A DNA stretch of 64,000 bases from Chitinophaga varians (GTDB lineage: Bacteria > Bacteroidota > Bacteroidia > Chitinophagales > Chitinophagaceae): positions 682,001 to 746,000 of the forward strand of contig NZ_JACVFB010000002.1 of NCBI RefSeq assembly GCF_014529945.1, in the 5' to 3' direction. The notes under the pieces are model-generated. The model saw only the letters and a list, made by a program, of their open reading frames with translations. It had not been told where the DNA came from and did no database searches. A program made the position numbers and the translations under genes. This document shows, piece after piece, positions 8,354 to 16,840 of this stretch (positions are counted from its first letter, which is position 1; each line of letters starts with the position of its first letter).

Positions 8354-9544
8354 TTATAATGCGCTTTTTACAGCTTTCACCAGCTTTTCAGCCCGCTCCT
8401 GAACTTCGGCATCGCTCCAGGCCAGGTTGATCGGGGTAGAAATGTTCCTGCTGATAATTGCATCAGATGCAGGGAACGCTTTGGTTTTATAAATTTCCAT
8501 CGCCTGTTTCAGGCCGGGAGCAAATGGTGTTAATACGTCACCGTTTTTGAAGTGGTCCCACTGACGGATATAGTGCCAGTTGTTATCATAGTAGTAGAAT
8601 GCAGGCAAACCGGCAGCTTTCATGGCAGCGGCAGCATTTCTGGCCTGTGTTGCTTCCGGCAGGAAGAACGACAGGAAGGTAGCGCTATCGCCGGCTTCAT
8701 CCGGCAGACGGCGGAAAGTCACGCCCGGTACGGTAGCCAGTGCATCTTTGAAGATCTTTTTAGTCTTCCGCTGGATGGCCAGGAAGTTGTCCAGTTTGCG
8801 GACCTGGGCCAAACCTACGGCTGCATGCAGCTCGGAGATACGGTAGTTGTACCCGATAAACGGATGCAGGTCTGCGCCACGGTCCACACCGAGGTGATCA
8901 TGGCCATGATCGGTGTAACCGTCACATTTGACATAAACGTCTTTGTTATTGGTGATGATAGCACCGCCTTCCGCACAGGTAATGGTTTTTACGAAGTCGA
9001 AGGAGAAAGTGCCGGCATCGCCGATTGAACCCAGCGCTTTGCCTTTATAGGTAGCACCGAAAGACTGGCAGGCGTCTTCCAGCAGCAACAGGTTGTGTTT
9101 TTTGCAGATGGCCTGCAGGGCGTCCAGATCAGCCATAGCGCCACACATATGTACCGGCATCACTGCTTTGGTACGGGGAGTGATGGCAGCTTCCACCGCT
9201 TTGGGGTCCAGTGTCAGGGTATCATCAACATCTACCAGCACCGGCGTGGCACCAACGGAGAATACAGATTCAAAGCTGGCAACAAAGGTAAAGGTGGGCA
9301 TGATGATTTCATCGCCGGCACCCAGTCCCAGGGCAGCCATGGCGGTGGTCAATGCGGCAGTACCGCTGGAGGCGAGCTGTGTGTACTGTACGTTCAGTTT
9401 GTCGCAAATGGCCTGTTCCAGTTCCTTTGCTTTCCAGATCCCTTTACGCGGACCGTCAAATCCGTAACGCATCATGATCCCTGTTTCCAGTACGTCATTT
9501 ACTTCTTTCCGTTCTTCGGCGCCAAATAGTTCATATCCGGGCAT
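8354..9544 (-). CDS. kdnA: 8-amino-3,8-dideoxy-alpha-D-manno-octulosonate transaminase
   Basis: A 396-residue PLP enzyme of the DegT/DnrJ/EryC1/StrS sugar aminotransferase family. EDACQSFGA near 156-164 contacts the cofactor and the Schiff-base lysine is K186 in FDFVKTITCAEGG. KdnA converts 8-oxo-Kdo to 8-amino-Kdo with glutamate. Membership of this pathway is inferred from co-location with kdsB and kdnB on the same strand; it is the first gene of the set. By sequence alone it could serve another nucleotide- or acid-sugar pathway. Confidence 0.85.
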   Translation of the reverse strand: MPGYELFGAEERKEVNDVLETGIMMRYGFDGPRKGIWKAKELEQAICDKLNVQYTQLASSGTAALTTAMAALGLGAGDEIIMPTFTFVASFESVFSVGATPVLVDVDDTLTLDPKAVEAAITPRTKAVMPVHMCGAMADLDALQAICKKHNLLLLEDACQSFGATYKGKALGSIGDAGTFSFDFVKTITCAEGGAIITNNKDVYVKCDGYTDHGHDHLGVDRGADLHPFIGYNYRISELHAAVGLAQVRKLDNFLAIQRKTKKIFKDALATVPGVTFRRLPDEAGDSATFLSFFLPEATQARNAAAAMKAAGLPAFYYYDNNWHYIRQWDHFKNGDVLTPFAPGLKQAMEIYKTKAFPASDAIISRNISTPINLAWSDAEVQERAEKLVKAVKSAL

Positions 9545-9660
9545 AAGCTGTTGATTTTTAGAATATAATTGAAAGAGATGTCAAAATAGTGCTGCAAAGT
9601 TACTATAATCAGTGTTGCGTTACATCGCAAATTCTGTTTATCTTTTGCTAAAAATTCACC

Positions 9661-10098
9661 ATGCGTTTTATACTGTTCCTGATCATAATAGCCAGCTTCT
9701 CCGGGTTACCAGCCCAACATGCCGATGCGCAACAGAACGATCGCCGGCAGATTGAAGGCCTGATGGCCGCCCAAACCAGTGCCTGGAACCGCGGCGATAT
9801 CGATGCCTTTATGCAGACTTACTGGCACTCCGACTCCCTGCTGTTTATTGGTAAAAACGGCGTCACCTATGGCTGGCAGGCTACACTGGACCGTTATAAA
9901 AAGAACTATCCGGATACGACTGCCATGGGCAAGCTGGATTTCCAGTTGCTGGAATTCAAACCGCTGGCCCGGGATGTGTATTTCGTGGTTGGCAAATGGC
10001 ACCTGCAACGCAGCATCGGCGACCTGCAGGGACATTTCAGCCTGACCCTCCGCCGCATCAGGGGCGCCTGGAAAATCATTGCCGACCATAGCAGTTAA
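9661..10098 (+). CDS. Secreted NTF2-like / DUF4440 (SnoaL-fold) protein
   Basis: A 145-residue protein with a signal peptide (core LFLIIIASFSGLPA, cleavage near AQHADA). The remainder is one alpha+beta NTF2-like domain: IEGLMAAQTSAWNRGDIDAFMQTYW is the typical first helices, followed by F-I-G-K-N-G-V-T-Y-G-W. Such domains bind small hydrophobic ligands or act as enzymes; no catalytic role can be assigned. It stands alone. Confidence 0.8.
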   Translation: MRFILFLIIIASFSGLPAQHADAQQNDRRQIEGLMAAQTSAWNRGDIDAFMQTYWHSDSLLFIGKNGVTYGWQATLDRYKKNYPDTTAMGKLDFQLLEFKPLARDVYFVVGKWHLQRSIGDLQGHFSLTLRRIRGAWKIIADHSS

Positions 10099-10102
10099 CA
10101 CA

Positions 10103-10131
10103 TAAAAAAAACCATCCTAAGAGTAGGATGG
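10103..10131 (-). terminator. Terminator of the small minus-strand gene
   Basis: The 8-bp stem CCATCCTA/TAGGATGG (10112-10119 with 10124-10131, loop AGAG) is followed on the minus strand by a run of eight T (10104-10111). It lies downstream of the gene ending at 10225 and just past the stop of the convergent plus-strand gene. Confidence 0.75.
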
Positions 10132-10224
10132 CCGCTATACACCACAACATTAAAGAAGAAACTAAAAAGTAAGCTGTTATCTTCTTTTAATAAAAAACGT
10201 TCGGGTTTTCTCCGGATATGGTAA

Positions 10225-10428
10225 TTATTTATTTTCCTTATTGGATTTTTTAGTGCTTTTTTCGTCGTCCCGTACCACCTTGTTTTCTTCTTCCGGAGAC
10301 GCTGATAAGTCCCCGTGAAGAGGATTTCGCGTTACGGTCCCTTTATCAGTGGTCAGCACTTCGGCTGGCCTTTTTTTATTTTGCGAAAAACCTGTCGACT
10401 TCTCTTTACCAAGATTCCTTTTCTTCAT
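10225..10428 (-). CDS. Small basic hydrophilic protein, function unknown
   Basis: 67 residues from the ATG at 10428 (start MKKRNLGKEK; an upstream in-frame ATG at 10446 would add six residues). It is very rich in K, E, N, S and T, has no membrane segment and is probably disordered. A terminator at 10103-10131 follows, which supports a real transcription unit. No family recognised. Confidence 0.45.
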   Translation of the reverse strand: MKKRNLGKEKSTGFSQNKKRPAEVLTTDKGTVTRNPLHGDLSASPEEENKVVRDDEKSTKKSNKENK

Positions 10429-10446
10429 AACACCGGTTTTAAACAA

Positions 10447-10844
10447 ATGAAGTAGAGATCAACTTCCTGACTTCTATATAAGTCCGACAAACACTATTCC
10501 AGACGAAAAACCACGGTTTTAGCACCAATAGCGAACTGGAGACGGGGCAAACAATCCCCATCTGCCGGCCTCCAGTGTGCAAAGTTCCCTACAACACTGA
10601 GTAGCAAAAGGTTGCGGTCATTAACATTCAGTTTGCAAAAACGCCGATTTTTTTTCGGATCTATCCCCTATTTTCGTGACCGCAAGAAAACGTTTCATAC
10701 TGCTTCTTCATCCTAACCCATAACCTCTGAAACTACCGCTGAGTAGTTTTAATCCTATCCCCTGGAATCACCTATAGTTTTAATCCTTGTCCTGTTTAGA
10801 GCCTATATCTATTCATTTATTCATTTTTTAATTTTTAACTGGTT
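10447..10844. other. Intergenic region upstream of CAP lipoprotein gene
   Basis: 398 bp with no supported gene. It holds a direct repeat AGTTTTAATCCT at about 10745 and 10774, 29 bp apart, shortly before the CAP gene. This might be a regulator site or part of its promoter. No exact TTTG/TAnnTTTG pair was found. Confidence 0.4.
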
Positions 10845-11537
10845 ATGACAGGGAAATTTATTCGTGCGATTTTAGGTGTATGTGTAGCAGTAGCAGTATT
10901 TTCAGCTTGCTCTAAAGACGCTGGCTTACTAAATCCAAGTCCAAAAGATACGGTGACGACCACACCAGGAAAACCTGCAGGAGACACGTCCAAACCGGGC
11001 ACTGGTACCAAGCCGGGTACAGACACGACCAAACCAGGCACCGGTACTAATCCGGGAACAACCAACCCTGGCACTACCAACCCCGGCACCAATCCGGGTA
11101 CCACCAATCCTGGAACCGGCGTAGCTGGCAATACTATTGACCGTGCCGTTTTACTTAGTCTGGTGAATGATGTCCGCAGCAAAGGCTGTAACTGCGGAGG
11201 CGTGCAGATGCCGCCTGTGGGCCCTGTTGTGTGGAATGACTTACTGGAAAAAGCGGCGTACAACTTCAGCGTAGACATGAAGACCAATAACTTCTTCAGC
11301 CACACTTCTCCCAGTGGTTCCACACCGGGCAACCGCCTCGATGCAGTGGGATACAAATGGAATACCTATGGAGAGAACATTGCCCAGGGTTATTCAACCG
11401 AGCAGGCTGTTATCCAGGCATGGATCGCCAGTCCGGGGCACTGTAAAAATATCATGAATGGCAGCTACAAGGATATGGGAGTAGGCCGGGCCGGCACTTA
11501 CTGGACCATGGACCTGGGTGCCAGAAGCGGCAACTAA
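10845..11537 (+). CDS. CAP (SCP/PR-1) domain lipoprotein with T/P/G-rich linker
   Basis: 230 residues. A type II signal peptide with lipobox-like FSAC (lipidated Cys near residue 22) is followed by a low-complexity linker (about 38-95) made of short TxPG / TNPGT repeats. The CAP domain (about 100-229) has HTSPSG, the GENIA motif and W..SPGHCKNIMN. CAP proteins are extracytoplasmic, with roles ranging from peptidoglycan-linked functions to lipid binding; the exact role is unknown. The DNA of the linker is itself repetitive and a likely place for copy-number change. The stop overlaps the convergent gene at 11534 by 4 bp. Confidence 0.87.
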   Translation: MTGKFIRAILGVCVAVAVFSACSKDAGLLNPSPKDTVTTTPGKPAGDTSKPGTGTKPGTDTTKPGTGTNPGTTNPGTTNPGTNPGTTNPGTGVAGNTIDRAVLLSLVNDVRSKGCNCGGVQMPPVGPVVWNDLLEKAAYNFSVDMKTNNFFSHTSPSGSTPGNRLDAVGYKWNTYGENIAQGYSTEQAVIQAWIASPGHCKNIMNGSYKDMGVGRAGTYWTMDLGARSGN

Positions 11538-11815
11538 TCAGGGTTGTCCATCTTTTTGCGCCAGAAACGCCACACCATATATAGGTAACCCGCAAGGGAC
11601 AATACAAACCAGGAGTAAAAGAAAATCATCCGGCCGGGGGTTGACTCCTCCGGCACGGCAAATCCGAGATATAGGCCGAGGAACACATTGAAGAACATCC
11701 AGAAGAAACCGACAAAGATGGTACGCATGATCTTGATCAGAAACCAGAAAAGGTCTCTGTCCAGCTTGTCTATCTTCCTCGGCTCTCTCTCCGGGTTTTC
11801 TGTTTCTTCTGCCAT
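11534..11815 (-). CDS. Small two-helix membrane protein, function unknown
   Basis: 93 residues: a charged N-terminus (EETENPEREPRKIDKLDRDLFWF), then two membrane segments (about 27-50 and 62-83) and a basic C-terminus. It starts 10 bp after the stop of the GH25 gene on the same strand, so it is probably co-transcribed with that lysozyme. No family recognised. Confidence 0.7.
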   Translation of the reverse strand: MAEETENPEREPRKIDKLDRDLFWFLIKIMRTIFVGFFWMFFNVFLGLYLGFAVPEESTPGRMIFFYSWFVLSLAGYLYMVWRFWRKKMDNPD

Positions 11816-11825
11816 ATGATTAGTT

Positions 11826-12587
11826 TCAATGCTCTGGTAGGCACAGCTTCGCGAGGTCCGCGCTGTCGCCTCTGAATACGTTAAAGTCCACTGTCGTTCT
11901 GATGCCGTTTACCCTGCCGATGTCACTGTGTTGCCAGAAAAGCCACGTTCTTTTGGAAGCCGGCCGTTCTTTCTGATAATAATGTGCGATCCATAAAGGG
12001 TAATCATCAAACTCACTGCCAAGATACGTTTCATAGAAATGGATATTGGTATAGATGATCGGCTTCACCTTATAAGCTTTCTCCATCTCTTCCAGCCATA
12101 TTTTGGCCGTGCTGCGGATCACCGCGGCCGGCTGATTATTGCTGGTTTCAATATCCAGCACCGGTGGCAGGTCTCCCGGCTGCAGGTCTACCACATTCCG
12201 GAAATTGATTGCCTGCTTCAGCGGGTCCCGTGTACTGTAAAAAAAGTGGTATGCGCCCCTCACCAGCCCGGCTTTGCCTGCCCGTTCCCAGTTTTGTTTA
12301 AAGGTAGCATCCTGCCGGGTAATCCCCTCGGTTGCCTTTATAAAGGCAAAGGATATACGAATTTTATCGACCTGCATCTGTTTGACAGCATGCCAGTTAA
12401 TATCTTTTTGAAATTTGGAGACATCGATTCCATGGATCCTATAATTAACCGGTATATCGATACCGAACTCGTCATACCGCACAAAAGAGATGTGCTCCCG
12501 CCGGAAATACCACCATTTCCAGGCAACATGCGCCAGCAGGATTGTCAATACAGTCAATAAAATGATGCGCGTCCAGTTACGTTTCAC
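11826..12587 (-). CDS. GH25 family lysozyme (1,4-beta-N-acetylmuramidase), membrane-anchored
   Basis: 253 residues from a GTG start at 12587, chosen because it puts a membrane anchor (about 8-27) at the N-terminus. The GH25 domain (about 48-250) has GIDVSKFQKDINW, FAFIKATEG, GAYHFFYS and the catalytic strand PVLDIE. Family enzymes cut the MurNAc-GlcNAc bond of peptidoglycan. An uncleaved anchor suggests it acts at the periplasmic face of the inner membrane, perhaps in wall remodelling. Confidence 0.88.
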   Translation of the reverse strand: MKRNWTRIILLTVLTILLAHVAWKWWYFRREHISFVRYDEFGIDIPVNYRIHGIDVSKFQKDINWHAVKQMQVDKIRISFAFIKATEGITRQDATFKQNWERAGKAGLVRGAYHFFYSTRDPLKQAINFRNVVDLQPGDLPPVLDIETSNNQPAAVIRSTAKIWLEEMEKAYKVKPIIYTNIHFYETYLGSEFDDYPLWIAHYYQKERPASKRTWLFWQHSDIGRVNGIRTTVDFNVFRGDSADLAKLCLPEH

Positions 12588-12716
12588 GTTGTTTCAGTTA
12601 GTTGCAGGGATCGGGTAATATGCTGCTGTTTAATGCCGGCAGACGTTTTTTTACGGCAAGTATAGGCTATAATTTGTTTAAAGACGCTACTTTTACATAG
12701 GTCAAGTGAATTTTAT

Positions 12717-13742
12717 ATGCCTGATTTTAACCTGAATGACACCCTGAACCTCGCTTCCAAATTCACTTTCCGTCGCGCCTTAAACGCCGGAAAAGTGCTG
12801 GGAAGCTACTTTATAAGCAAGTGGACCAATAAGCCGGTACAATGGGGGTATCCCATTTCCATGTCTTTTGAGCCCACCACTTCCTGCAACCTCCGCTGCC
12901 CGGAATGTCCGAGCGGCCTGCGGGCTTTTACCCGTCCTACCGGTATGCTGGAACAGGATTTTTTCCGGAAAACCATCGACGAAATCTCGAAAGAGCTGTT
13001 ATACCTTATCTTCTATTTCCAGGGAGAACCTTACCTCAACCCCGGATTCCTGGATATGGTCAAATATGCGGCCGACAAAGGGATCTATACCGCTACCTCC
13101 ACCAATGCGCATTATCTGACAGACGCTAATGCCAAAAAAACAGTGGAAAGTGGGCTGGACCGCCTTATCATCTCCATAGACGGCACTACCCAGGACGTAT
13201 ATACGCAGTACCGGGTAGGCGGTAAACTGGACAAAGTGATAGAAGGCGCTAAAAACATCGTGAAGTGGAAAAAAGAACTGAAGTCCACCAAACCCTTTGT
13301 TTTCTTTCAGTTTCTGGTGGTAAAGCCCAACGAACATCAGATTGAAGACATCAAAAGGCTTGCGAAGGAAATCGGGGTAGATCAGGTACGGTTCAAGACG
13401 GCACAGGTATATGACTACGAAGAAGGCAACCGCCTCATTCCTACTATTGATAAATATTCCCGTTACCACCGCAATGAAGACGGCACCTACGCCATCAAAA
13501 ATAAACTGGGCAACCATTGCTGGCGCCTGTGGCATTCTCCGGTAGTTACCTGGGATGGCCTGGTAGTGCCCTGCTGCTTTGATAAAGACGCACAGCACCG
13601 GTTGGGCAACCTCAAAAAAGAATCATTCAAAGCGTTGTGGCACAATAAAGAGTATATACGTTTCCGTAGCCAGATCCTGGAAACCCGGAAAAACATCGAT
13701 ATATGCGCCAATTGCAGTGAGGGAACAAAAGTATGGGGGTAA
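12717..13742 (+). CDS. Radical SAM protein with SPASM domain
   Basis: 341 residues. The radical SAM cluster motif C-x3-C-x2-C is seen as CNLRCPEC near residues 60-67. The C-terminal SPASM region (about 260-341) has cysteines in NHCWRLW, VVPCCFD and DICANCSEG, expected to hold an auxiliary Fe-S cluster. SPASM enzymes modify peptides or act as dehydrogenases; no precursor peptide gene is evident next to it, so the substrate is open. The stop directly abuts the convergent gene at 13743. Confidence 0.88.
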   Translation: MPDFNLNDTLNLASKFTFRRALNAGKVLGSYFISKWTNKPVQWGYPISMSFEPTTSCNLRCPECPSGLRAFTRPTGMLEQDFFRKTIDEISKELLYLIFYFQGEPYLNPGFLDMVKYAADKGIYTATSTNAHYLTDANAKKTVESGLDRLIISIDGTTQDVYTQYRVGGKLDKVIEGAKNIVKWKKELKSTKPFVFFQFLVVKPNEHQIEDIKRLAKEIGVDQVRFKTAQVYDYEEGNRLIPTIDKYSRYHRNEDGTYAIKNKLGNHCWRLWHSPVVTWDGLVVPCCFDKDAQHRLGNLKKESFKALWHNKEYIRFRSQILETRKNIDICANCSEGTKVWG

Positions 13743-14105
13743 CTATTCCTCGTCCGTGTTGGCCTGAGCCGCTTTTTTCTTTTTGCGGCGGTTCGTCACT
13801 TTGTTGAAGATATTGATGCCCAGCTGCACACCGATAAACTCCAGTGCCGTCATCAGGGCGCCGGTTGCAAAGTTTTTGAATTTCCCGCTGCCCCAGGCCA
13901 TTTTGGCCACATTGGCTGCTACGTTCAGCATACCACTATGTCTGGCGCTGCCGGGTATAACGGCATTGAGCGCCATCTTTTTGTAGTTGTCTCTGAAGTA
14001 GTCAACCTGCTTTCCCAGATCATTTTCCAGTTGCCGGGAGCGCATTTTCAAACGGGCTATTTCCAGGTCAAGGGTTTCCTGATTGGTTACTTTTACCTTA
14101 CGCAT
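13743..14105 (-). CDS. Small envelope-associated protein, function unknown
   Basis: 120 residues: an N-terminal coiled-coil-like segment (about 5-45), a weakly hydrophobic centre (FATGALMTALEFIGVQLGI, about 81-99) and a lysine-rich C-terminus (RRKKKKAA). It is the last gene of a three-gene minus-strand cluster (YtxH-like, holin-like, this one), typical of stress- or envelope-related cassettes. No named family recognised. Confidence 0.68.
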   Translation of the reverse strand: MRKVKVTNQETLDLEIARLKMRSRQLENDLGKQVDYFRDNYKKMALNAVIPGSARHSGMLNVAANVAKMAWGSGKFKNFATGALMTALEFIGVQLGINIFNKVTNRRKKKKAAQANTDEE

Positions 14106-14123
14106 GTGTAAACATTTTTCATG

Positions 14124-14582
14124 TTATCCTTTTGAAGTGTTTTCTGTTGCCTCTTCATTGGGCACATGTCCATATGCATCCTTATCATATCCGGGCTGGT
14201 TATGAATATGACCGGATTGTTCATCCCTTTCCGCGATCTCTTCTACCAATTCAGTCAACAGCAGCCTGGTAAGAGGACGCTGGATTAACTGACGGCGGAA
14301 CACCAGGATCACCACAAATAACAATACAAACAGGCCTGCTGCGCACGAAAAACCAATCGTGAAACTGCCGGTCATTTCACCGATCCAGAATCCTACTACC
14401 ATTCCGAGAAAAACGATCACGAAAAAGAACAACAGGAAAGCCATCGTCAGGGAAAAAAACAATCCCAATGCCTTCGACAGCTTTCCTGCTGCCTGGAGCT
14501 TTAGCAGGTCCAGCCGGGTTTCCAGATATTCTCTGGCCACCTTGCCCGTTTGATTAAAATAGTTGCCGAAATTTTCTTCCAT
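14124..14582 (-). CDS. Phage-holin-like (YqjE / Holin-X type) membrane protein
   Basis: 152 residues with two strong transmembrane helices (about 40-68 and 73-94) after an amphipathic N-terminus carrying ETRLDLLKLQAAGKLSKAL, typical of the YqjE/Phage_holin_3_6 group. Despite the name, chromosomal members are not known lysis proteins and often sit beside YqjD/YtxH-like partners, as here. Probably an inner-membrane stress protein. Confidence 0.75.
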   Translation of the reverse strand: MEENFGNYFNQTGKVAREYLETRLDLLKLQAAGKLSKALGLFFSLTMAFLLFFFVIVFLGMVVGFWIGEMTGSFTIGFSCAAGLFVLLFVVILVFRRQLIQRPLTRLLLTELVEEIAERDEQSGHIHNQPGYDKDAYGHVPNEEATENTSKG

Positions 14583-14608
14583 GCAATGTTTTTTAAACAG
14601 CTTAGGGG

Positions 14609-14803
14609 TTATGCCAACTCATTTTCCAATTCATCCTGGAACTGGTCCTTTCTTTTTCTCCATTTGTCTTTCAGCCTGTCTGTCTGGTCTTTCAGTTTTC
14701 CTACCAGTTCATCTTTTTTGTCAGAGTTGAGGAAATACCCTACTGCTACGCCTACGGCCGCACCAACAATAAAAGAAACAACAGCTTTGGAACTTGTACT
14801 CAT
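14609..14803 (-). CDS. YtxH-domain small membrane protein
   Basis: 64 residues: one glycine/valine-rich transmembrane helix (SFIVGAAVGVAVGYFL, about 10-25) followed by a charged helix (DQTDRLKDKWRKRKDQF). This is the YtxH/gas-vesicle-like small protein pattern. It is the first gene of the three-gene cluster ending at 13743, with 26 bp to the holin-like gene. Confidence 0.75.
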   Translation of the reverse strand: MSTSSKAVVSFIVGAAVGVAVGYFLNSDKKDELVGKLKDQTDRLKDKWRKRKDQFQDELENELA

Positions 14804-14974
14804 AAAATAGGTTTTTAAGATGAGAGAATAAAGTTTTCATTTTTGGTACCTAAAGGTTCACAAACACCATTCCATAAATGGATAATGTATAAAACTTTCC
14901 ACTAAAATTCCGCATTAAGAACAAGCTTTGCGGTTTTTTGTTTAGCTATCATGGCCGAAAGCGCTGGTTCGTTT

Positions 14975-15008
14975 TTTGCCTGTACCGTTAAATTATCCGA
15001 TATTATTG
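14975..15008 (+). promoter_or_regulatory. Bacteroidota-type promoter of the AI-2E family gene
   Basis: TTTG at 14975-14978 and TATTATTG at 15001-15008 (one mismatch to TAnnTTTG) are 22 bp apart. The ATG follows 4 bases later at 15013, so transcription would start at about the initiation codon. Confidence 0.5.
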
Positions 15009-15012
15009 TACT

Positions 15013-16089
15013 ATGAGCTACCTGGACAACGACCGACTCAAACAAATTGGCTTCCTGTTACTGATCCTTTTCCTGGCCATCCTGCTGTTTAAGGAAACAT
15101 ATCTATTTTTCCCCGGCTTCCTCGGGGCCGTCACGCTGTATGTTATCTGCCGCAGGTGGATGTTCCGACTGATAGAAGTCCGGAAATGGAAGAAAAACCT
15201 GGCCGCCGCCATCCTGATGACCGCCTCCTTTCTGGTCATCCTGCTACCTATCGGCGCGCTGGTGAACATGCTCTCTTCCCGCGTAGCTTATGCTGCGGCC
15301 CATTCCGGAGAGCTGATCAACAAAGCCAGGGAACTGAATGAAAAACTGCATCAGGAAATCGGGGTGAACCTGCTTTCCACACAGCAACTGCAAAAACTAC
15401 AGGAAGGGATCACCGCCTTCCTCCCGGGCTTCCTCGGCGCTACCTTCAATACACTCACGGCTATCGCCCTTATGTATTTTATGCTGTACTTCATGCTGGT
15501 CAACGGCCGGAAGATGGAAGAAACCCTGTACGAGTATATTCCCCTGCGGGATGAGAATGTGGATAGGCTGGGCCGGGAGTTTAACACCCTGGTATTTGCC
15601 AATGCGCTGGGAATACCGTTGATTGCGGTGATACAAGGCGTGGTATCGCTGATCGGATACCTGGTTTTTGGTGTCCCACAGCCGTTTTTCTGGTTTGTGG
15701 TCACCTGCTTCACCGCCATGCTGCCGGTTATTGGAGCGGCGGCGGTATATGTGCCGATGGGCGTATATCTGTTGGCCGTAGGTAACACCTGGCAGGGTAT
15801 TGCAGTGCTGGTATATGGTTTTGGGGTGGTGGGTATTTCAGATAATGTCTCCCGGCTTCTCCTGGCTAAAAAAATAGCGGATGTTCATCCCCTGATCACC
15901 ATCTTCGGCGTGATCATCGGTGTTAATCTCTTTGGTTTTATTGGCCTGATATTCGGGCCACTGTTGATCTCCATGTTTATCCTCTTATTGGAGATCTATT
16001 CCAACGAATATCTGGTAAAAAGAAGGGACCGCCGGCAACGGCACCAGCAGGAGGCGCCGGCACAAAGCAATCACCCGCCTGCCGGTTAA
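15013..16089 (+). CDS. AI-2E (PerM/YdiK) family transporter
   Basis: 358 residues with about eight membrane segments and the family layout: two N-terminal helix pairs, a soluble segment (about 90-135), then a conserved C-terminal helical core with GIPLIAVIQGVVSLIGY and NVSRLLLAKKIADVHPLITIFG. The family name comes from E. coli TqsA; most members export unknown small molecules and some are Na+/H+ antiporters. The stop overlaps that of the convergent nadD by 4 bp. Confidence 0.85.
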   Translation: MSYLDNDRLKQIGFLLLILFLAILLFKETYLFFPGFLGAVTLYVICRRWMFRLIEVRKWKKNLAAAILMTASFLVILLPIGALVNMLSSRVAYAAAHSGELINKARELNEKLHQEIGVNLLSTQQLQKLQEGITAFLPGFLGATFNTLTAIALMYFMLYFMLVNGRKMEETLYEYIPLRDENVDRLGREFNTLVFANALGIPLIAVIQGVVSLIGYLVFGVPQPFFWFVVTCFTAMLPVIGAAAVYVPMGVYLLAVGNTWQGIAVLVYGFGVVGISDNVSRLLLAKKIADVHPLITIFGVIIGVNLFGFIGLIFGPLLISMFILLLEIYSNEYLVKRRDRRQRHQQEAPAQSNHPPAG

Positions 16090-16655
16090 CGGAAATAGTT
16101 ATTCTCCTGAATATAGTTGATCACATTATCCGGTACCATATACCGTACCGACTTCCCCTGTTTGATCCACTGCCGGATATCGGTAGCGGAAATGTCCAGC
16201 ATCGGGGCATCCAGTATTTCCACACGGGCGCCGTAGGTATCGGTGATATCGTGTCCCGGACGGCGGTATACATAGATCGGATAGTGTTGTACAATGTGCA
16301 TATAATTCTTCCAGCGCGGCAGGTTTTGAAAACTGTCGCTCCCCATGATAATCGCAAATTCCTGTGTAGGGAATTTCTCACCCATATATGCCAGCGTATC
16401 TACCGTAAAGGAAGGGCGTGGCAGGGAGAACTCAATATTGCTGGCGCGCAGCCGCGGCTCATCTTTGATGGCCAGTTCCACCAGATGAAAACGGTCATGC
16501 TCGTTCAGCAATGTAGAAGAGGTCTTTAGTGGGTTCTGCGGGGAAACCACAAACCATACTTTATCCAGGTCAGTATTGTATGCTACATAATTGGCAATGA
16601 TCAAATGCCCTGTGTGTATAGGATTAAAAGACCCGAAATACAAACCTATTCTCAT
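16086..16655 (-). CDS. nadD: Nicotinate-nucleotide adenylyltransferase
   Basis: A 189-residue nucleotidyltransferase with GLYFGSFNPIHTGHL (HIGH-like motif, residues 4-18) and the C-terminal ISATDIRQWIKQGKSVRYMVP block that binds the ATP phosphates. It adenylates nicotinate mononucleotide in NAD synthesis. nadA lies in the same window at 60220, about 44 kb away. A palindromic repeat separates it from paaD. Confidence 0.95.
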   Translation of the reverse strand: MRIGLYFGSFNPIHTGHLIIANYVAYNTDLDKVWFVVSPQNPLKTSSTLLNEHDRFHLVELAIKDEPRLRASNIEFSLPRPSFTVDTLAYMGEKFPTQEFAIIMGSDSFQNLPRWKNYMHIVQHYPIYVYRRPGHDITDTYGARVEILDAPMLDISATDIRQWIKQGKSVRYMVPDNVINYIQENNYFR

Positions 16656-16664
16656 GTTTCATCT

Positions 16665-16794
16665 TTTTACAATTACGAATTACAAATTACGAATTACGAA
16701 TTCAGGGCTTTCTTACAGCAAGGGTATTTAAATAACCTTTCCGATAGTAAACCCCGAATTCGTCATTCGTAATTTGTAATTCGTAATTGTAAAA
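16665..16794. repeat. Inverted repeat of the ATTACGAATTAC family
   Basis: Arms 16665-16703 and 16756-16794 pair almost fully; each arm is built of short AATTACGAATTAC / ACAAATTAC units. It lies between paaD and nadD on the same strand. A degenerate relative is at 31961-32030 and a fragment is near 34107. Confidence 0.85.
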
Positions 16795-16840
16795 GTAGGC
16801 TTTTCCTGCGATAGCCATTATGGAAACATAGAAACAACGC

